Shown: in pieces, positions 54,684 to 64,000 of the stretch
Layout: each line of letters opens with the position of its first letter
How positions within the stretch are numbered: the stretch's first letter is position 1
Assembly (NCBI RefSeq): GCF_026240635.1
Contig: NZ_CP110848.1
Span: 2,110,501-2,174,500, forward strand
Length of the DNA: 64,000 bases
Source of the DNA: Trichothermofontia sichuanensis B231
GTDB lineage: Bacteria; Cyanobacteriota; Cyanobacteriia; B231
Reading direction: 5' to 3'
Made by a program: the position numbers and the translations under genes
Notes under the pieces: model-generated
What the model was told of the DNA's origin: nothing
Database searches by the model: none
What the model saw: the letters and a program-made list of their open reading frames with translations, nothing else

Positions 54684-54863
54684 TTAGTCCTCAGTCGCAG
54701 CATCCTGCTCTGTACCTTCAGAGAGGTTTTCCTCTTCAGGACGGGTGCCACCTTCTGGCCGCCTTCTGTTGTAGCGACTCCGGCTGGTACGTTTGCGGAA
54801 CTTACGGGCATACGCCTCGTTCCGGAGGGCTTTCTCTTTTTTCAAGTTACGGCGTTTAGCCAT
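54684..54863 (-). CDS. Small basic ribosomal-like cyanobacterial protein (59 aa)
   Basis: A 59-residue protein starting M-A-K-R-R-N-L-K-K-E-K-A and continuing N-E-A-Y-A-R-K-F-R-K-R-T. The first half is strongly basic and the second acidic (E-E-E-N-L, T-E-D). Very similar short proteins occur in most cyanobacteria; the name and role are not established. The charge pattern suggests RNA or ribosome binding. TTAGGATGGC, read on the minus strand, gives weak initiation support. Confidence 0.65.
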   Translation of the reverse strand: MAKRRNLKKEKALRNEAYARKFRKRTSRSRYNRRRPEGGTRPEEENLSEGTEQDAATED

Positions 54864-55318
54864 CCTAACCTCAACTCGTGTGGTCTACAGTTAAACATTG
54901 GGCACATCCTTAAGCAAGGCTCAGCCCGATCGCTGCGCCGCTGCGGTGCCTGCCAAGAGGTGCTAGCCACAACAGCCCGCATTTCTGGCAAATACCCATC
55001 CTACCATACTTCTCCCTAAGACTTTACTCCCTTGTCCACTTCATTAGGCCTCGCCTATCTCGTCCAGCCATCCAGTTTTTAGCCACCATCGAGCGCATCT
55101 GCTACTGGCTCGCCTTGGCTTTAGCCTCCTGCGAGTCAACGCATGGGGAGCCTGAGCCAATCTCAGCCTTCAGGTCTAACCCTACAATTTGAGTAGTGCA
55201 CCGCAGGGGCGGTCACTGTGGGATAGGTGTGCTGCCTGCCATAGTTAAGGCTGCTATTCTCTATTCAATCGGTAATGGCTTAGCTTTTATCCGATCGTCT
55301 GGTCTTGGTGATTACTGT
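54864..55318. other. Gap before the mechanosensitive channel
   Basis: It shows no convincing gene. The downstream channel's frame extends upstream to 55196, but that part is not protein-like. The region likely holds promoters for the two divergent genes. Confidence 0.45.
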
Positions 55319-56773
55319 ATGTACCAAACACTATATCCTGTTTTCGAGCAAGCGATCTCAATTTTTACAGATATCCGTTTCACGATCGGAGGAACAGTAA
55401 TTACATTGGCCGCTATTCTTCAGGCCATCTTCCTATTCCTCATTATCATTTTCCTTGCTCGCGGTTTTAAAGCACTGTTACGCAAACATTTACTGTCACG
55501 ATTAGGGATCGATGCTACTAATCGCGAGGCGATCGCCACCATTATCAGTTATAGTCTAGCGATTCTGAGTTTCCTGATCATCCTGCAATTAACAGGAATT
55601 AACGTTGCCTCACTGGCTGTCATTGCTGGTGGCCTTGGGATTGGGGTTGGCTTTGGGCTTCAGAGTATTACCAAAAATTTTATTAGTGGTTTGACCCTAT
55701 TAACCGAACGTAAGTTAAAGGTTGGTGATTTTATTGAATTTTCAGGCATATCAGGATATGTTAAAGAAGTTTCCCTGCGCTCGACGCTGATTCGGACCCG
55801 TGATGGCGGCGACGTGGTCGTTCCGAACAGTGAACTGGTTGAGAATCACATTTTAAACTGGACTTATGACAGCTATATTGCCCGTATTAAGGTGCCAGTT
55901 GGGGTTGCCTATGGCACTGATCCGGCCTTAGTGACTGAAACTCTGTTACACGTCGCCTATCAGGAACCTACGGTGGTTCATGATCCAGCACCTCGTGTCG
56001 TCTTTCAAGGCTTTGGAGATAGTTCGCTAAACTTTGAATTGTGGGTTTGGGTAACTCGCATTGATGATGAACCGTTTATTAAAAGTGCGTTGAACTTTGC
56101 AATCGAGTATAACCTGCGTCAGCACCAAATTGCGATCCCGTTCCCGCAGCGTGATTTATGGATCAGGAATCCCGAAGCCTTGTCACTAATTGGGTCACGC
56201 CAGACCAGCGTAGCATCGTCGGCTTCCACCGGTCCCTCCTCGCCAATTCCGACAACTCAAGTACCCGCCCTCCGAGATTTTCTCAGACAAGTTCCATATT
56301 TTCATGGCTTCAGTGACCTAGAGTTAAGACAATTGATTGAAATTGGCTATCGTAAGCGCTTGCAACCCAGCGATATTCTCTTTCGGGAAAATGATGCAGG
56401 CGATGCCTTCTATATTGTCTTAAGTGGTTCAGTGGAAGTGTTTGTTGAGAAACTGAACAAACAACTAGCTATCCTGAGTGCAGGGCAGTTTTTTGGAGAA
56501 CTATCCTTAATTCTGGGGATTCCCCGGACTGCGACTGTGCGAGCATTAGAGGTAACGACTTTGTTCGTGATCAACAGCAAAAGTTTTTCTAAATTACTTC
56601 AAAATTATCCTGAATTTTATAATGTGATTTTCAATGAGCTATGCAAGCATCAAAAAGAGCTAGAAGAGCGACAAAAACAGCTTAGAGAACTGGGTCTGCT
56701 AAATCCAGATGAAGATGATAAAAATCCAATTGTCTGGGTGCGTAAACGCCTGAAAAATTTGTTTAATCTTTAA
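55319..56773 (+). CDS. MscS-type mechanosensitive channel with C-terminal cyclic nucleotide-binding domain
   Basis: A 484-residue protein. Three membrane helices are followed by the MscS pore segment (A-V-I-A-G-G-L-G-I-G-V-G-F-G-L-Q-S) and the beta domain with G-D-F-I-E-F and V-P-N-S-E-L. A C-terminal CNBD (about residues 330-450) carries F-R-E-N-D-A-G-D-A-F-Y and F-G-E-L-S-L-I-L-G-I-P-R-T-A-T, the phosphate-binding cassette of cNMP proteins. It would gate on membrane tension and cAMP/cGMP. The start (55319) is chosen at M-Y-Q-T-L-Y-P. Confidence 0.9.
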   Translation: MYQTLYPVFEQAISIFTDIRFTIGGTVITLAAILQAIFLFLIIIFLARGFKALLRKHLLSRLGIDATNREAIATIISYSLAILSFLIILQLTGINVASLAVIAGGLGIGVGFGLQSITKNFISGLTLLTERKLKVGDFIEFSGISGYVKEVSLRSTLIRTRDGGDVVVPNSELVENHILNWTYDSYIARIKVPVGVAYGTDPALVTETLLHVAYQEPTVVHDPAPRVVFQGFGDSSLNFELWVWVTRIDDEPFIKSALNFAIEYNLRQHQIAIPFPQRDLWIRNPEALSLIGSRQTSVASSASTGPSSPIPTTQVPALRDFLRQVPYFHGFSDLELRQLIEIGYRKRLQPSDILFRENDAGDAFYIVLSGSVEVFVEKLNKQLAILSAGQFFGELSLILGIPRTATVRALEVTTLFVINSKSFSKLLQNYPEFYNVIFNELCKHQKELEERQKQLRELGLLNPDEDDKNPIVWVRKRLKNLFNL

Positions 56774-56824
56774 GCATTTAATTTTGCCCCAACCACTTCT
56801 TCCCAACGGGATGCAAGGGCGCCA

Positions 56825-56940
56825 AATTCACAAGTCCCTCTCCTGCTCTGGGAGAGGGACTTAGGGGGAGGGCCGTACCAGCGGGCTGCCCTCAGCCTAC
56901 CCCGGTAAAACTGTACTTGATGATTGAGGTAGAGGCTGTA
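56825..56940. repeat. Dispersed palindromic repeat, family B (right half)
   Basis: It matches the right half of family B: AAGTCCCTCTCC...GGGAGAGGGACTTAGG and TACCCCGGTAAAACTGTACT, ending GGTAGAGGCTGTA. The left half of the element is not clear. Confidence 0.7.
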
Positions 56941-57034
56941 GCTGTCCCACTCTGTAACTGCCCTACGGCGCAATTAATTGCGGTAGCCATTATGTGGTTC
57001 GCGGCTCTATTCCCCCCCCCAACATCCCTACGCT

Positions 57035-60010
57035 CTATTCGGCCCCTTCAATCGGCGCGAAGCCTTGCCGTTGAATATTTTCGGTGACCACTCGCGGTTC
57101 GAGGAACTGCAACAGGTAGTCAGGTCCCCCGGCTTTGGAACCTACGCCAGAAAGCTTGAAACCGCCAAAGGGTTGGCGGGCCACGATCGCCCCGGTAATG
57201 CCGCGATTGATGTACAAATTGCCCACCTCAAACTCGGCCTGCGCCCGTTGAATGTGGGACGGGGTACGGGAATACAGGCCACCGGTGAGGGCATAGTTCG
57301 TCCCGTTGGCAATCCGCAGGGCTTCATCAAAATTAGCTGCCCGGATCACCGCCAGCACCGGCCCAAAGATTTCCTCCTGGGCGATCGTCGCCTCTGGGGC
57401 CACGTCACTAAAGATCACGGGTCCCACAAAGGAGCCGCCTGCCGGTGCAGGTAACTCTAGGGCTAGCGTTGCCTCGGCTTTGCCCTTGGTGATGTACTCG
57501 CGGATGCGAGCTTGGGCGGTGGGATCAATCACGGGACCGACTCTGGTACTGGGGGCGATCGCCGGACCCACTTGGAGCGATCGCGTCGCCTCTACTAGCC
57601 GCGCCAGGAAGGTGTCATAAATCGCATTCAACACAATTACCCGCGAACAGGCCGAACACTTCTGGCCGCTATAGCCAAAGGCCGATTGCACCACCCCCTG
57701 GACCGCCTGATCGAGATCGGCACTTTCATCGATAATGATCGCGTTTTTGCCCCCCATTTCGGCAACGACCCGTTTCAGGTGCTTTTGCCCCGGTTGCAAA
57801 ATGGCGGCATCGGCATAAATCCGACAACCCACCTCCTGGGAACCGGTGAACGTGATCATGTGGACATCGGGATGCTTCACCAGATAGGCACCCACGGTTG
57901 AGCCTTTTCCCGGCAGGAATTGGAACACCCCCGGCGGCATCCCGGCTTCAACCAGGATTTCGGCTAACTTGGCGGCGATCACTGAGGAGGTTTCTGCGGG
58001 TTTGAGTAAGGTGCAGTTCCCCGCCACCAGCGCGGCAACGGTCATGCCAGTGGGAATGGCGAGGGGAAAGTTCCAAGGTGAAATCACGACCACTAGGCCA
58101 CGGGGTTGATAGTGGTAGCGATCGGTCTCGCCCGCCACATCGTAGCTATACCCCTGATCGAGCCGCTCCATTTCATCGGCATAGTAGCGGCAAAAGTCGA
58201 TCGCCTCCGTTACTTCGGGATCAGCTTCCTGGACAATTTTCCCCACCTCGAACACCATCCAGGCAATCAGTTCCGCCCGCCGTGCTTCCATGAGATCGGC
58301 GGCTTTCCGGAGAATAGCAGCCCGTTGGGAAGCCGGGGTTTTACGCCAGGTGGGGAAGGCGGCTTTGGCAGCGGCGATCGCTGCATCCGCTTGTTCAATA
58401 CTTACCAACCCCACGTGCCCCACCACTTCGCTGAGATTGGAGGGATTAACAGAGGCGATCGTGGTTTCTGTCTCCACCCAAGTGCCGTTAATTAACGGTC
58501 GATAGGACTTACCCAGGCGCTCCTGGACCTGTTGGAGGGCGTCTGTGACCACCTGCCGGTTGATCGCGATCGCAAAGTCCGTATCGGCAGCCGCGTGAAA
58601 GGTCGTTGTGGCCACGGGTTCGCCTGTATCGTCTTCAGCCATAACCGGGGGAGCCAGCAATTCTTCCGGGGGGCGGTTTTCCAGGTTTTGACGCAGGAAA
58701 GAGCTATTGGCCGTATTTTCCAGCAGGCGGCGGATGAGATAGGCCATGCCAGGAATGAGTTCCCCATAGGGCGAATAGACCCGCACCCGACTACCGCGAT
58801 CGACCAAGGCTTTAGCCAATTTATCCCCCATGCCATAGAGTACCTGTTGTTCAAAGTGGCGTTGGGGCACTTGCAAATGTTCAGCCACGGCCAAGGCATA
58901 GGCTTGGGTGCGCACATTATGGCTCCCGATCGCCGCATAGAGGACATCATGGTGTTCTAATAAAATCCGCACCAGGTTTTCAAAATTGGCATCGGTGGAT
59001 GGTTTGCGGTTGTAGACCGGTTGGGGCCAGTGGTGCTGTTGGGCTTTGATCGTTTCCTGATCCCAGTACGCCCCCTTGACCAGACGCACAGTGATCGGTG
59101 TACCCCGTTGCTTAGCCCAGAGAATCAGATCACGTAAATCATGTTCACTATCACGTAGATAGCCCTGAATCGTAACGCCAATATCCGATCGCTGGCGGAA
59201 TTCTGACTCCATGAGCAACTGTTTCAGAATCGCCAGGGTCAAATTTTTATAAGCATACTGCTCCATATCAAAGTGGATTGCAGCCCCAACTTCCTTGGCC
59301 CGTCGGAGTAATTGCCGTACCCGCTCTGTCACCTGTTGCTGGGAACCCGCCGCATCCAGGGGATTAAATTGGGAGTAAAAAGCAGTCAATTTGACGGAAA
59401 CTTGTACTTTGGGTAACGCTTCCCCATCAGCCTGATCAATTTGGGGAATCGTGGGCCACGATCGGGCCGCCTCCGTGAGCTTGTCCAGCAATAGTAAATA
59501 GGTATCGAGATACCGTTGGGCTTCGGCTTCCGTAATCACCGCTTCGCCCAACAGATCGAGGGTGAAAGCCATTTTCTCCTTGCGCAGACGCTCGATCGTC
59601 TTAATCGCCTGGGGAATGGTTTCCCCGGCAATATATTTGTGGGCCAGCGCTTCGACCGCAGTAGATACCGTAGTTGCCGCCAATTGTCCGGGTACTGAGT
59701 CGGGGTTAGCGAAGTTGAGCAATCCCTTAAGGACCACCGGGAGTTCGACCGATTCATCTCCCAGATATTCCTGCAAATGACGGGCAATCTCAGCGTTGCT
59801 GTGCAAGGCAGGCAGACAGTCAATAAACCGGAACAACTGCACCCGCAGGCCGGGATTACTCATCGCCCAGCCCAGCAAGCGCTCGTCCCAGCGCATCTGA
59901 TCCCGCATCTGGGCGAAGAAGGACCGGCTTTCCTGGGTCGCAGCCAGCAAGTGGCGGGCGATTTCTTGGGTTTTGGCCTCGTAGGGACTACCGACAACTT
60001 GAGCGACCAC
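57035..60010 (-). CDS. putA: Bifunctional proline dehydrogenase / L-glutamate-gamma-semialdehyde dehydrogenase
   Basis: A 991-residue PutA. The N-terminal proline dehydrogenase barrel (about residues 150-440) contains S-V-K-L-T-A-F-Y and R-L-V-K-G-A-Y-W. The C-terminal aldehyde dehydrogenase (about 500-980) has P-W-N-F-P-L-A-I, T-F-T-G-S-Q-E-V-G, E-M-G-G-K-N-A and the catalytic Cys in S-G-Q-K-C-S-A. It oxidises proline to glutamate with FAD and NAD+. It stands alone. The N-terminal DNA-binding domain of the longer enterobacterial PutA is absent, as usual in cyanobacteria. Confidence 0.95.
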   Translation of the reverse strand: MVAQVVGSPYEAKTQEIARHLLAATQESRSFFAQMRDQMRWDERLLGWAMSNPGLRVQLFRFIDCLPALHSNAEIARHLQEYLGDESVELPVVLKGLLNFANPDSVPGQLAATTVSTAVEALAHKYIAGETIPQAIKTIERLRKEKMAFTLDLLGEAVITEAEAQRYLDTYLLLLDKLTEAARSWPTIPQIDQADGEALPKVQVSVKLTAFYSQFNPLDAAGSQQQVTERVRQLLRRAKEVGAAIHFDMEQYAYKNLTLAILKQLLMESEFRQRSDIGVTIQGYLRDSEHDLRDLILWAKQRGTPITVRLVKGAYWDQETIKAQQHHWPQPVYNRKPSTDANFENLVRILLEHHDVLYAAIGSHNVRTQAYALAVAEHLQVPQRHFEQQVLYGMGDKLAKALVDRGSRVRVYSPYGELIPGMAYLIRRLLENTANSSFLRQNLENRPPEELLAPPVMAEDDTGEPVATTTFHAAADTDFAIAINRQVVTDALQQVQERLGKSYRPLINGTWVETETTIASVNPSNLSEVVGHVGLVSIEQADAAIAAAKAAFPTWRKTPASQRAAILRKAADLMEARRAELIAWMVFEVGKIVQEADPEVTEAIDFCRYYADEMERLDQGYSYDVAGETDRYHYQPRGLVVVISPWNFPLAIPTGMTVAALVAGNCTLLKPAETSSVIAAKLAEILVEAGMPPGVFQFLPGKGSTVGAYLVKHPDVHMITFTGSQEVGCRIYADAAILQPGQKHLKRVVAEMGGKNAIIIDESADLDQAVQGVVQSAFGYSGQKCSACSRVIVLNAIYDTFLARLVEATRSLQVGPAIAPSTRVGPVIDPTAQARIREYITKGKAEATLALELPAPAGGSFVGPVIFSDVAPEATIAQEEIFGPVLAVIRAANFDEALRIANGTNYALTGGLYSRTPSHIQRAQAEFEVGNLYINRGITGAIVARQPFGGFKLSGVGSKAGGPDYLLQFLEPRVVTENIQRQGFAPIEGAE

Positions 60011-60788
60011 GGCGTATGAACTCCATTTCCAAGCGATTCCTACTCTCCATTGTCAGGCTTAAGCGACCCCCGTTTCAGCTTGGCCAGGGGGAAGGCCAGA
60101 CATTCTTGACCAGCGGTGGATACCCAGAGTCGTCCTGAGGGCGTTAAGTTGGATCGAGATCGGCACCGTAAATACACTTAGGCTCATCGCTACCTACTGC
60201 GATGATCTTCACATTTTTTATTAATAAATTAGCCAACTTAGCTACTCTCTTAAACTTTACATTACAGTAATCTTTATTAACTAAAATTCACATTTTGCCT
60301 GATATTTATGGATCGAGTTGTGCCTATAGTAGTAATTGCAAGCAACAATTTTAATGTCTAATTTAATGTCTAAGGCTAGTTAGCTTCATATGTTTTCCAG
60401 TGATGGACAAGTTCTCCAGTGATAGACAAGTTCTGGGCTAACTTAGCTAGACGCCCGTCACCAGACCAAGTAAATTGTGCTTTCCATTCGTGCCTAATCT
60501 AGGTAGGAGTCTCAAGTCCCTTTTTCTGACTAGGTTGAATATATCTTCCTAGGTTGGGAGAACGGGCTAGGTCAATTTTTCCGGTTAGCCGATCGGCTGC
60601 GTTGAGTCTTGGTCTATAGCTCAATACGGGGTTTGGGTTGATTTTTAGGTTCTACCGGCATACAGGTGTCTTGGGGCTGGGCGGCTGAAGTCCTGCATCA
60701 ACGCCAATCGGTTAATTCAGGCCATTTACCTGGCTTTTGGCATTGCGTGTTATGTGAGTACTGTAAAGGCTTTGGAGCAAAAAGAACA
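60011..60788. other. Long gap between putA and the RTX-collagen gene
   Basis: No gene is seen. It contains a 19-bp tandem duplication (60397-60434) and a 13-bp one, T-T-T-A-A-T-G-T-C-T-A-A type, near 60352-60374. The putA and RTX-collagen promoters must lie here. Confidence 0.5.
60397..60434. repeat. 19-bp tandem duplication
   Basis: CCAGTGATGGACAAGTTCT and CCAGTGATAGACAAGTTCT lie side by side with one mismatch, in non-coding DNA. Confidence 0.85.
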
Positions 60789-61472
60789 ATGCTAACGGTT
60801 AATTTCATCGGCACTGAAGGGACAGATGTGTTTCTCGGCACGCCATTTAATGATAATGCCGTGGGCGGTCCAGCACCGGATCAGCTAGCGGGTGGGCTGG
60901 GCAGGGATAGCCTATTGGGTGACGGGGGCAACGATATTCTGATGGGCGGGGAAGGAGATGATGCCCTCTATGGTGGCTTTGGCGATGATCTGTTGATTGG
61001 CGGTCCGGGGGCCGACTTCTTTGAAGGCAGTTTTGGTCGCGATCTGTTTGTGGTGGGTGAAGGCAACGAACCGGGTACGGTGGGTGCTCCCACGGCAGCA
61101 GCGGCAGATTTCATTGGCGACTTTACCCCTGGCGAAGATCGGATTGTCTTACCGGAAGGGTTGAATTTTGATGCCGTTGACATTGTGCAACTGGAAAACG
61201 GTAATACCGCCATTCGCGATCGTGCTTCGGGTAATTTCCTGGTCGTTCTCCAGGGTGAGGTTTCCCTCGGTGCCGATGATTTCCTCACTCCCAACGAAAT
61301 CTTTACCTTTAGAGCCGAAGGCATTGGAGGTCCCACCGGTCCCACTGGCCCGCAAGGACCGGAAGGACCACCCGGCCCCGGCGGTCAAGGAATTCCCGGT
61401 CCCACTGGACCGACTGGACCGACTGGACCCATTGGCCCCACTGGACCCGCCCCTGATGATGTGAGGGGATAA
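60789..61472 (+). CDS. RTX calcium-binding protein with a collagen-like C-terminal tail
   Basis: A 227-residue protein starting [13 protein letters not shown]. Five or six RTX nonapeptides ([18 protein letters not shown]) are followed by a bulb domain ([15 protein letters not shown]) that is found in bacterial adhesins. The last 40 residues are about a dozen G-x-y triplets (G-P-T repeated, with G-P-E and G-I-P). Gly-Pro-Thr tails are glycosylated in spore collagen-like proteins. A terminator-like hairpin and a glycosyltransferase gene follow. Confidence 0.88.
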   Translation: MLTVNFIGTEGTDVFLGTPFNDNAVGGPAPDQLAGGLGRDSLLGDGGNDILMGGEGDDALYGGFGDDLLIGGPGADFFEGSFGRDLFVVGEGNEPGTVGAPTAAAADFIGDFTPGEDRIVLPEGLNFDAVDIVQLENGNTAIRDRASGNFLVVLQGEVSLGADDFLTPNEIFTFRAEGIGGPTGPTGPQGPEGPPGPGGQGIPGPTGPTGPTGPIGPTGPAPDDVRG

Positions 61473-61521
61473 CGGCAGGGGGGTGTAAGCTGGATTAGCG
61501 ATTGCGTAGATGTCACGAAAT

Positions 61522-61562
61522 GGGGAGAGAAATGTTAATATTATTGCTCTCCCTTTTGTTTT
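61522..61562 (+). terminator. Rho-independent terminator after the RTX-collagen gene
   Basis: GGGAGAG (61523-61529) pairs with CTCTCCC (61547-61553) around a 17-base AT-rich loop, followed by TTTTGTTTTT. It separates the gene from the downstream glycosyltransferase. Confidence 0.7.
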
Positions 61563-61617
61563 TCTATTAATCAAATTAATTCAAAATTCAAATTCATCCA
61601 ACTAATCTACGGAGTGC

Positions 61618-63807
61618 ATGATGGCGACGCTATGCTTAAATATGATCGTTAAGAACGAAGCCAAAATTATTACGCGAGCGCTGTCATCAGTTAAAAATTA
61701 TATTGACTACTGGGTCATTTGTGATACCGGATCAACAGATGGGACGGATAAGATTATCGAGCGATTCTTCCAGGAAAATAATATTCCTGGAGAGCTCTAT
61801 CATCATCGCTGGCAAAACTTTGGCTTCAATCGCACCCTAGCTCTCCAACATGCGAAAAATAAAGCCGAGTATATCCTGCTAATGGATACCGATATGGTTC
61901 TAGTTGTCGATGATCCAGCTTTTAAGGAAAAGTTAATCGATGATGTTTACCTAGTCTACCAAGGTACAGATTTCACCTATGCTAATGTTCGCATTCTCAA
62001 AAGCACCCTCGATGCTGAATATCGAGGGGTAACCCATGAATATTTATATGTTCCCAATGTCCGGAGAACTACACTCACTGGGATCAGATTTATTGAGTAT
62101 TGTGATGGAGGAAATCGCCCAGAGAAATTGCAACGAGATGTCCAACTTCTCAAAGTAGGCTTGAAAATAGAGCCAGAAAATGAGAGATATTGGTTTTATC
62201 TTGGTCAAACCTATAAAGACTTGAAACAGTATGATAAAGCTATTTTCTGTTATAAAAAACGATTAGAATTAGGGATTGCATTCAAGGAGAAACAATGGCA
62301 AGAAGAAATGTACTATTCTCTCTATATGCTAGGTCGCTGCTACCAAGAGATTAAAAATTGGGCTGCGGCTCTTGCCTATTACTTGGAAGCCTATGAATAC
62401 TATCCAAAACGATCCGAATCGATTTATGAAATTACCCAGTACTATCGTAGTCTTAAAAAGCATAAACTAGCCTATAAGTTTGCTCAATGGGGGGCCGCCA
62501 TACCCTATCCCCACGATGATATTCTCTTTGTCAGTCGCGATGTTTATAATTACAAATTCCTATATGAATTAAGTATCCTTTTTTACTACTCTGGTGAGAA
62601 AGATAAAGGTTATTTGCTATCGGAACTATTAATTCACGATCGCGAGCGGGGTGTCAATGACACAACCCGCTTTAATGTCCATGCAAATCTATTGTTCTAT
62701 ATTGAATCCCTGGAAAGCTATCTTCAACCGATTGAGGCGCAACAACCCTGCATTACTTTCCAACACTTGACAGCTCAGAAAGTCAAAGACACCAATAAAC
62801 TTATTAACCCTTCTATTCTTTTCGACCCAGCAGAAAACCGATACCTCCTTAACGTTCGCGAGGTCAACTATATCTACGACTTAGAAAGAAACCTACACAT
62901 CCCCGATGGTGATGCGGCCATTACCCATAACCATTTACTAGAGATCAGTGCGGATCACATTGCTAATCTAGAAACCTTATACAAATCTGGAAGTCCCCTA
63001 GTTCGAGAATATTTCATCACCGAACCTCAAGATGCAACCATTGTCAAGACTTATCCTAGCCTTGTCATTGGTTATGAAGACATGCGACTCCTCAAAATCC
63101 AGGGAGAATTGTGGGGACTAGCGGCGGCACGGATGACCAATGAGAAGAACCTAAATGAAATGGTTATTTGTCGGCTTAACCACCAGGCCAGGACCCCTGC
63201 TAGCACTCGCCATGATGCTGAAAATCAACCTCGCATTGATACTAACAAGGTCTTGATCCTCAGAGGGTATGAGGAAGAAAAACATCAAAAGAACTGGATG
63301 CCCTTTTGCTTCAAAGATGAACTCTATTTGATTTATCAAATGGAACCCTTAACTATCTTGAAGCCCAACCTAGAAACGGGTTATTGCGATCGCGTCCACG
63401 AAAGTCGAATCGAACTCAATCTGGGTCAATATCGAGGCGGGAGCCAACTTATTGAGTATGAGGCCGGCTACTTAACCCTCGTCCACGAAGTGATTTGGCA
63501 AAATAATCGACGCTATTATTGTCACCGTTTTGTGTATCTCAAACATCAACAACCGATTGAAGACTGTCAATATCCCCAATTAGAGGTTGCTGAAATTTCC
63601 CCTCTCTTCTACTTTAAGGAGAAATCCGTTGAATATGTCTGCGGGCTGAGCATGACCCCCGATCGCCAATCCCTGCTCATTAGCTTTGGCGTCAACGATC
63701 GTGAAGCCTATCTCGCCACCCTGCCCACGCGATCGCTCCCACACCTGCTTACCCTACGGCACCAGATTGCAACTTACCCCGTCTGTCCACCAGCGGCGAT
63801 CAACTAG
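61618..63807 (+). CDS. Family 2 glycosyltransferase with tetratricopeptide repeats and a C-terminal domain
   Basis: A 729-residue protein. The GT2 domain has L-N-M-I-V-K-N-E-A at the start, D-T-G-S-T-D-G-T near residue 38 and the metal-binding D-T-D near residue 91. TPR-like helices (Y-W-F-Y-L-G-Q-T-Y, Y-S-L-Y-M-L-G-R-C-Y) follow at residues 190-330. The last 350 residues have a beta-propeller look with N-P-S-I-L-F-D-P and R-G-G-S-Q-L. GT2-TPR proteins are common in cyanobacteria. Acceptors are unknown; the neighbour RTX-collagen protein is a candidate. It begins at ATGATG, with GGAG 5 bp upstream. Confidence 0.9.
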   Translation: MMATLCLNMIVKNEAKIITRALSSVKNYIDYWVICDTGSTDGTDKIIERFFQENNIPGELYHHRWQNFGFNRTLALQHAKNKAEYILLMDTDMVLVVDDPAFKEKLIDDVYLVYQGTDFTYANVRILKSTLDAEYRGVTHEYLYVPNVRRTTLTGIRFIEYCDGGNRPEKLQRDVQLLKVGLKIEPENERYWFYLGQTYKDLKQYDKAIFCYKKRLELGIAFKEKQWQEEMYYSLYMLGRCYQEIKNWAAALAYYLEAYEYYPKRSESIYEITQYYRSLKKHKLAYKFAQWGAAIPYPHDDILFVSRDVYNYKFLYELSILFYYSGEKDKGYLLSELLIHDRERGVNDTTRFNVHANLLFYIESLESYLQPIEAQQPCITFQHLTAQKVKDTNKLINPSILFDPAENRYLLNVREVNYIYDLERNLHIPDGDAAITHNHLLEISADHIANLETLYKSGSPLVREYFITEPQDATIVKTYPSLVIGYEDMRLLKIQGELWGLAAARMTNEKNLNEMVICRLNHQARTPASTRHDAENQPRIDTNKVLILRGYEEEKHQKNWMPFCFKDELYLIYQMEPLTILKPNLETGYCDRVHESRIELNLGQYRGGSQLIEYEAGYLTLVHEVIWQNNRRYYCHRFVYLKHQQPIEDCQYPQLEVAEISPLFYFKEKSVEYVCGLSMTPDRQSLLISFGVNDREAYLATLPTRSLPHLLTLRHQIATYPVCPPAAIN

Positions 63808-64000
63808 AGCGTCTTGCTCGTCTATTCAAGCGCCAAACTCCAAACCGATTCCCTGCCCCCGATGCCCATCCTTCGCTATATCCTGCCGGCGCTAAATCTA
63901 ACTCCGCCCACCTCAGTTAACGGGCATCAAGGGATGCAACAAAATGCCAACTTCCCATGCGGCGATCGCCGCCGTAGGGTAAATTACACGTATGCACGAT
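63808..64000. other. Window end after the glycosyltransferase
   Basis: Non-coding as far as seen. Another frame (L-E-R-L-A-R-L-F-K-R-Q-T) is open after the stop and could be the original extension of the protein if a frameshift occurred. Confidence 0.4.

Noticed and set aside
1-64000. CRISPR array or cas genes
   Set aside because: No regularly spaced direct repeats and no Cas-like proteins were found.
1-64000. tRNA or rRNA genes
   Set aside because: No convincing tRNA consensus or rRNA sequence was seen by eye.

Overview
The window comes from a cyanobacterial chromosome, probably filamentous or otherwise repeat-rich. Signs of this are the very frequent GCGATCGC-type (HIP1) octamers, the gene order rpmH-rnpA-PH-yidC-jag-yceD, a Ycf46-type AAA protein, an RbcR/Ycf30-type LysR regulator, a phycobilisome-fold protein, a FHA/CHAT surface protein, and the arsR-acr3-arsC arsenic genes. 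Most genes are ordinary single-copy cyanobacterial genes. They are separated by many dispersed palindromic repeats and small non-autonomous elements.

Layout: 0-4.5 kb (minus strand) is the ribosomal protein L34/RNase P/membrane insertase operon, with its 3' neighbours yceD, DUF29 and ycf46-like. 4.7-9.5 kb holds an HtrA-type protease and a very large peptidoglycan-binding/C39-like protein. 9.7-12.8 kb is a small accessory island: a NYN-LOTUS gene and an AIPR (abortive-infection type) gene, both broken only by in-frame TGA codons. 12.8-20.1 kb carries an ABC-type ligand-binding protein, a Ser/Thr kinase, RbcR, a roadblock-like protein with a frameshifted tail, a ferredoxin and a phycobilisome-fold protein. 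20.5-25.3 kb is one giant FHA/CHAT gene. 26.5-29.0 kb is a BsuBI/PstI-type restriction-modification pair whose endonuclease is frameshifted by a perfect 28-bp tandem duplication. 29.1-32.9 kb has a MoaD-like protein, thrC and a flavoprotein.

33.0-35.9 kb is a graveyard that I read as a decayed chromosomal integron. A broken IntI-like integrase faces right. To its left, two toxin-antitoxin cassettes (PIN-type and BrnT/BrnA-type) are transcribed away from it, and each is followed by an attC-like site. 36.8-41.0 kb is a complete molybdate uptake set (modA, modB, modC, an XRE regulator with a periplasmic-binding-like domain, and a divergent Mop molbindin). 42.2-49.2 kb contains a broken K+ channel/TrkA gene, lgt, a truncated yjbQ, an AT-rich membrane protein, tsaB and rlmN. 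50.2-54 kb has an RTX protein and the arsenic genes. 55-64 kb has an MscS-CNBD channel, putA, an RTX-collagen protein and a glycosyltransferase.

Two patterns stand out. First, there is a 112-bp MITE-like element (ends GGCTCTTCTG) in three copies; two have perfect 8-bp target duplications, and one landed exactly on a stop codon. Second, gene decay is concentrated in accessory genes. Several of these have in-frame TGA where Arg (CGA) is expected, and short 18-28 bp tandem duplications recur through the window.
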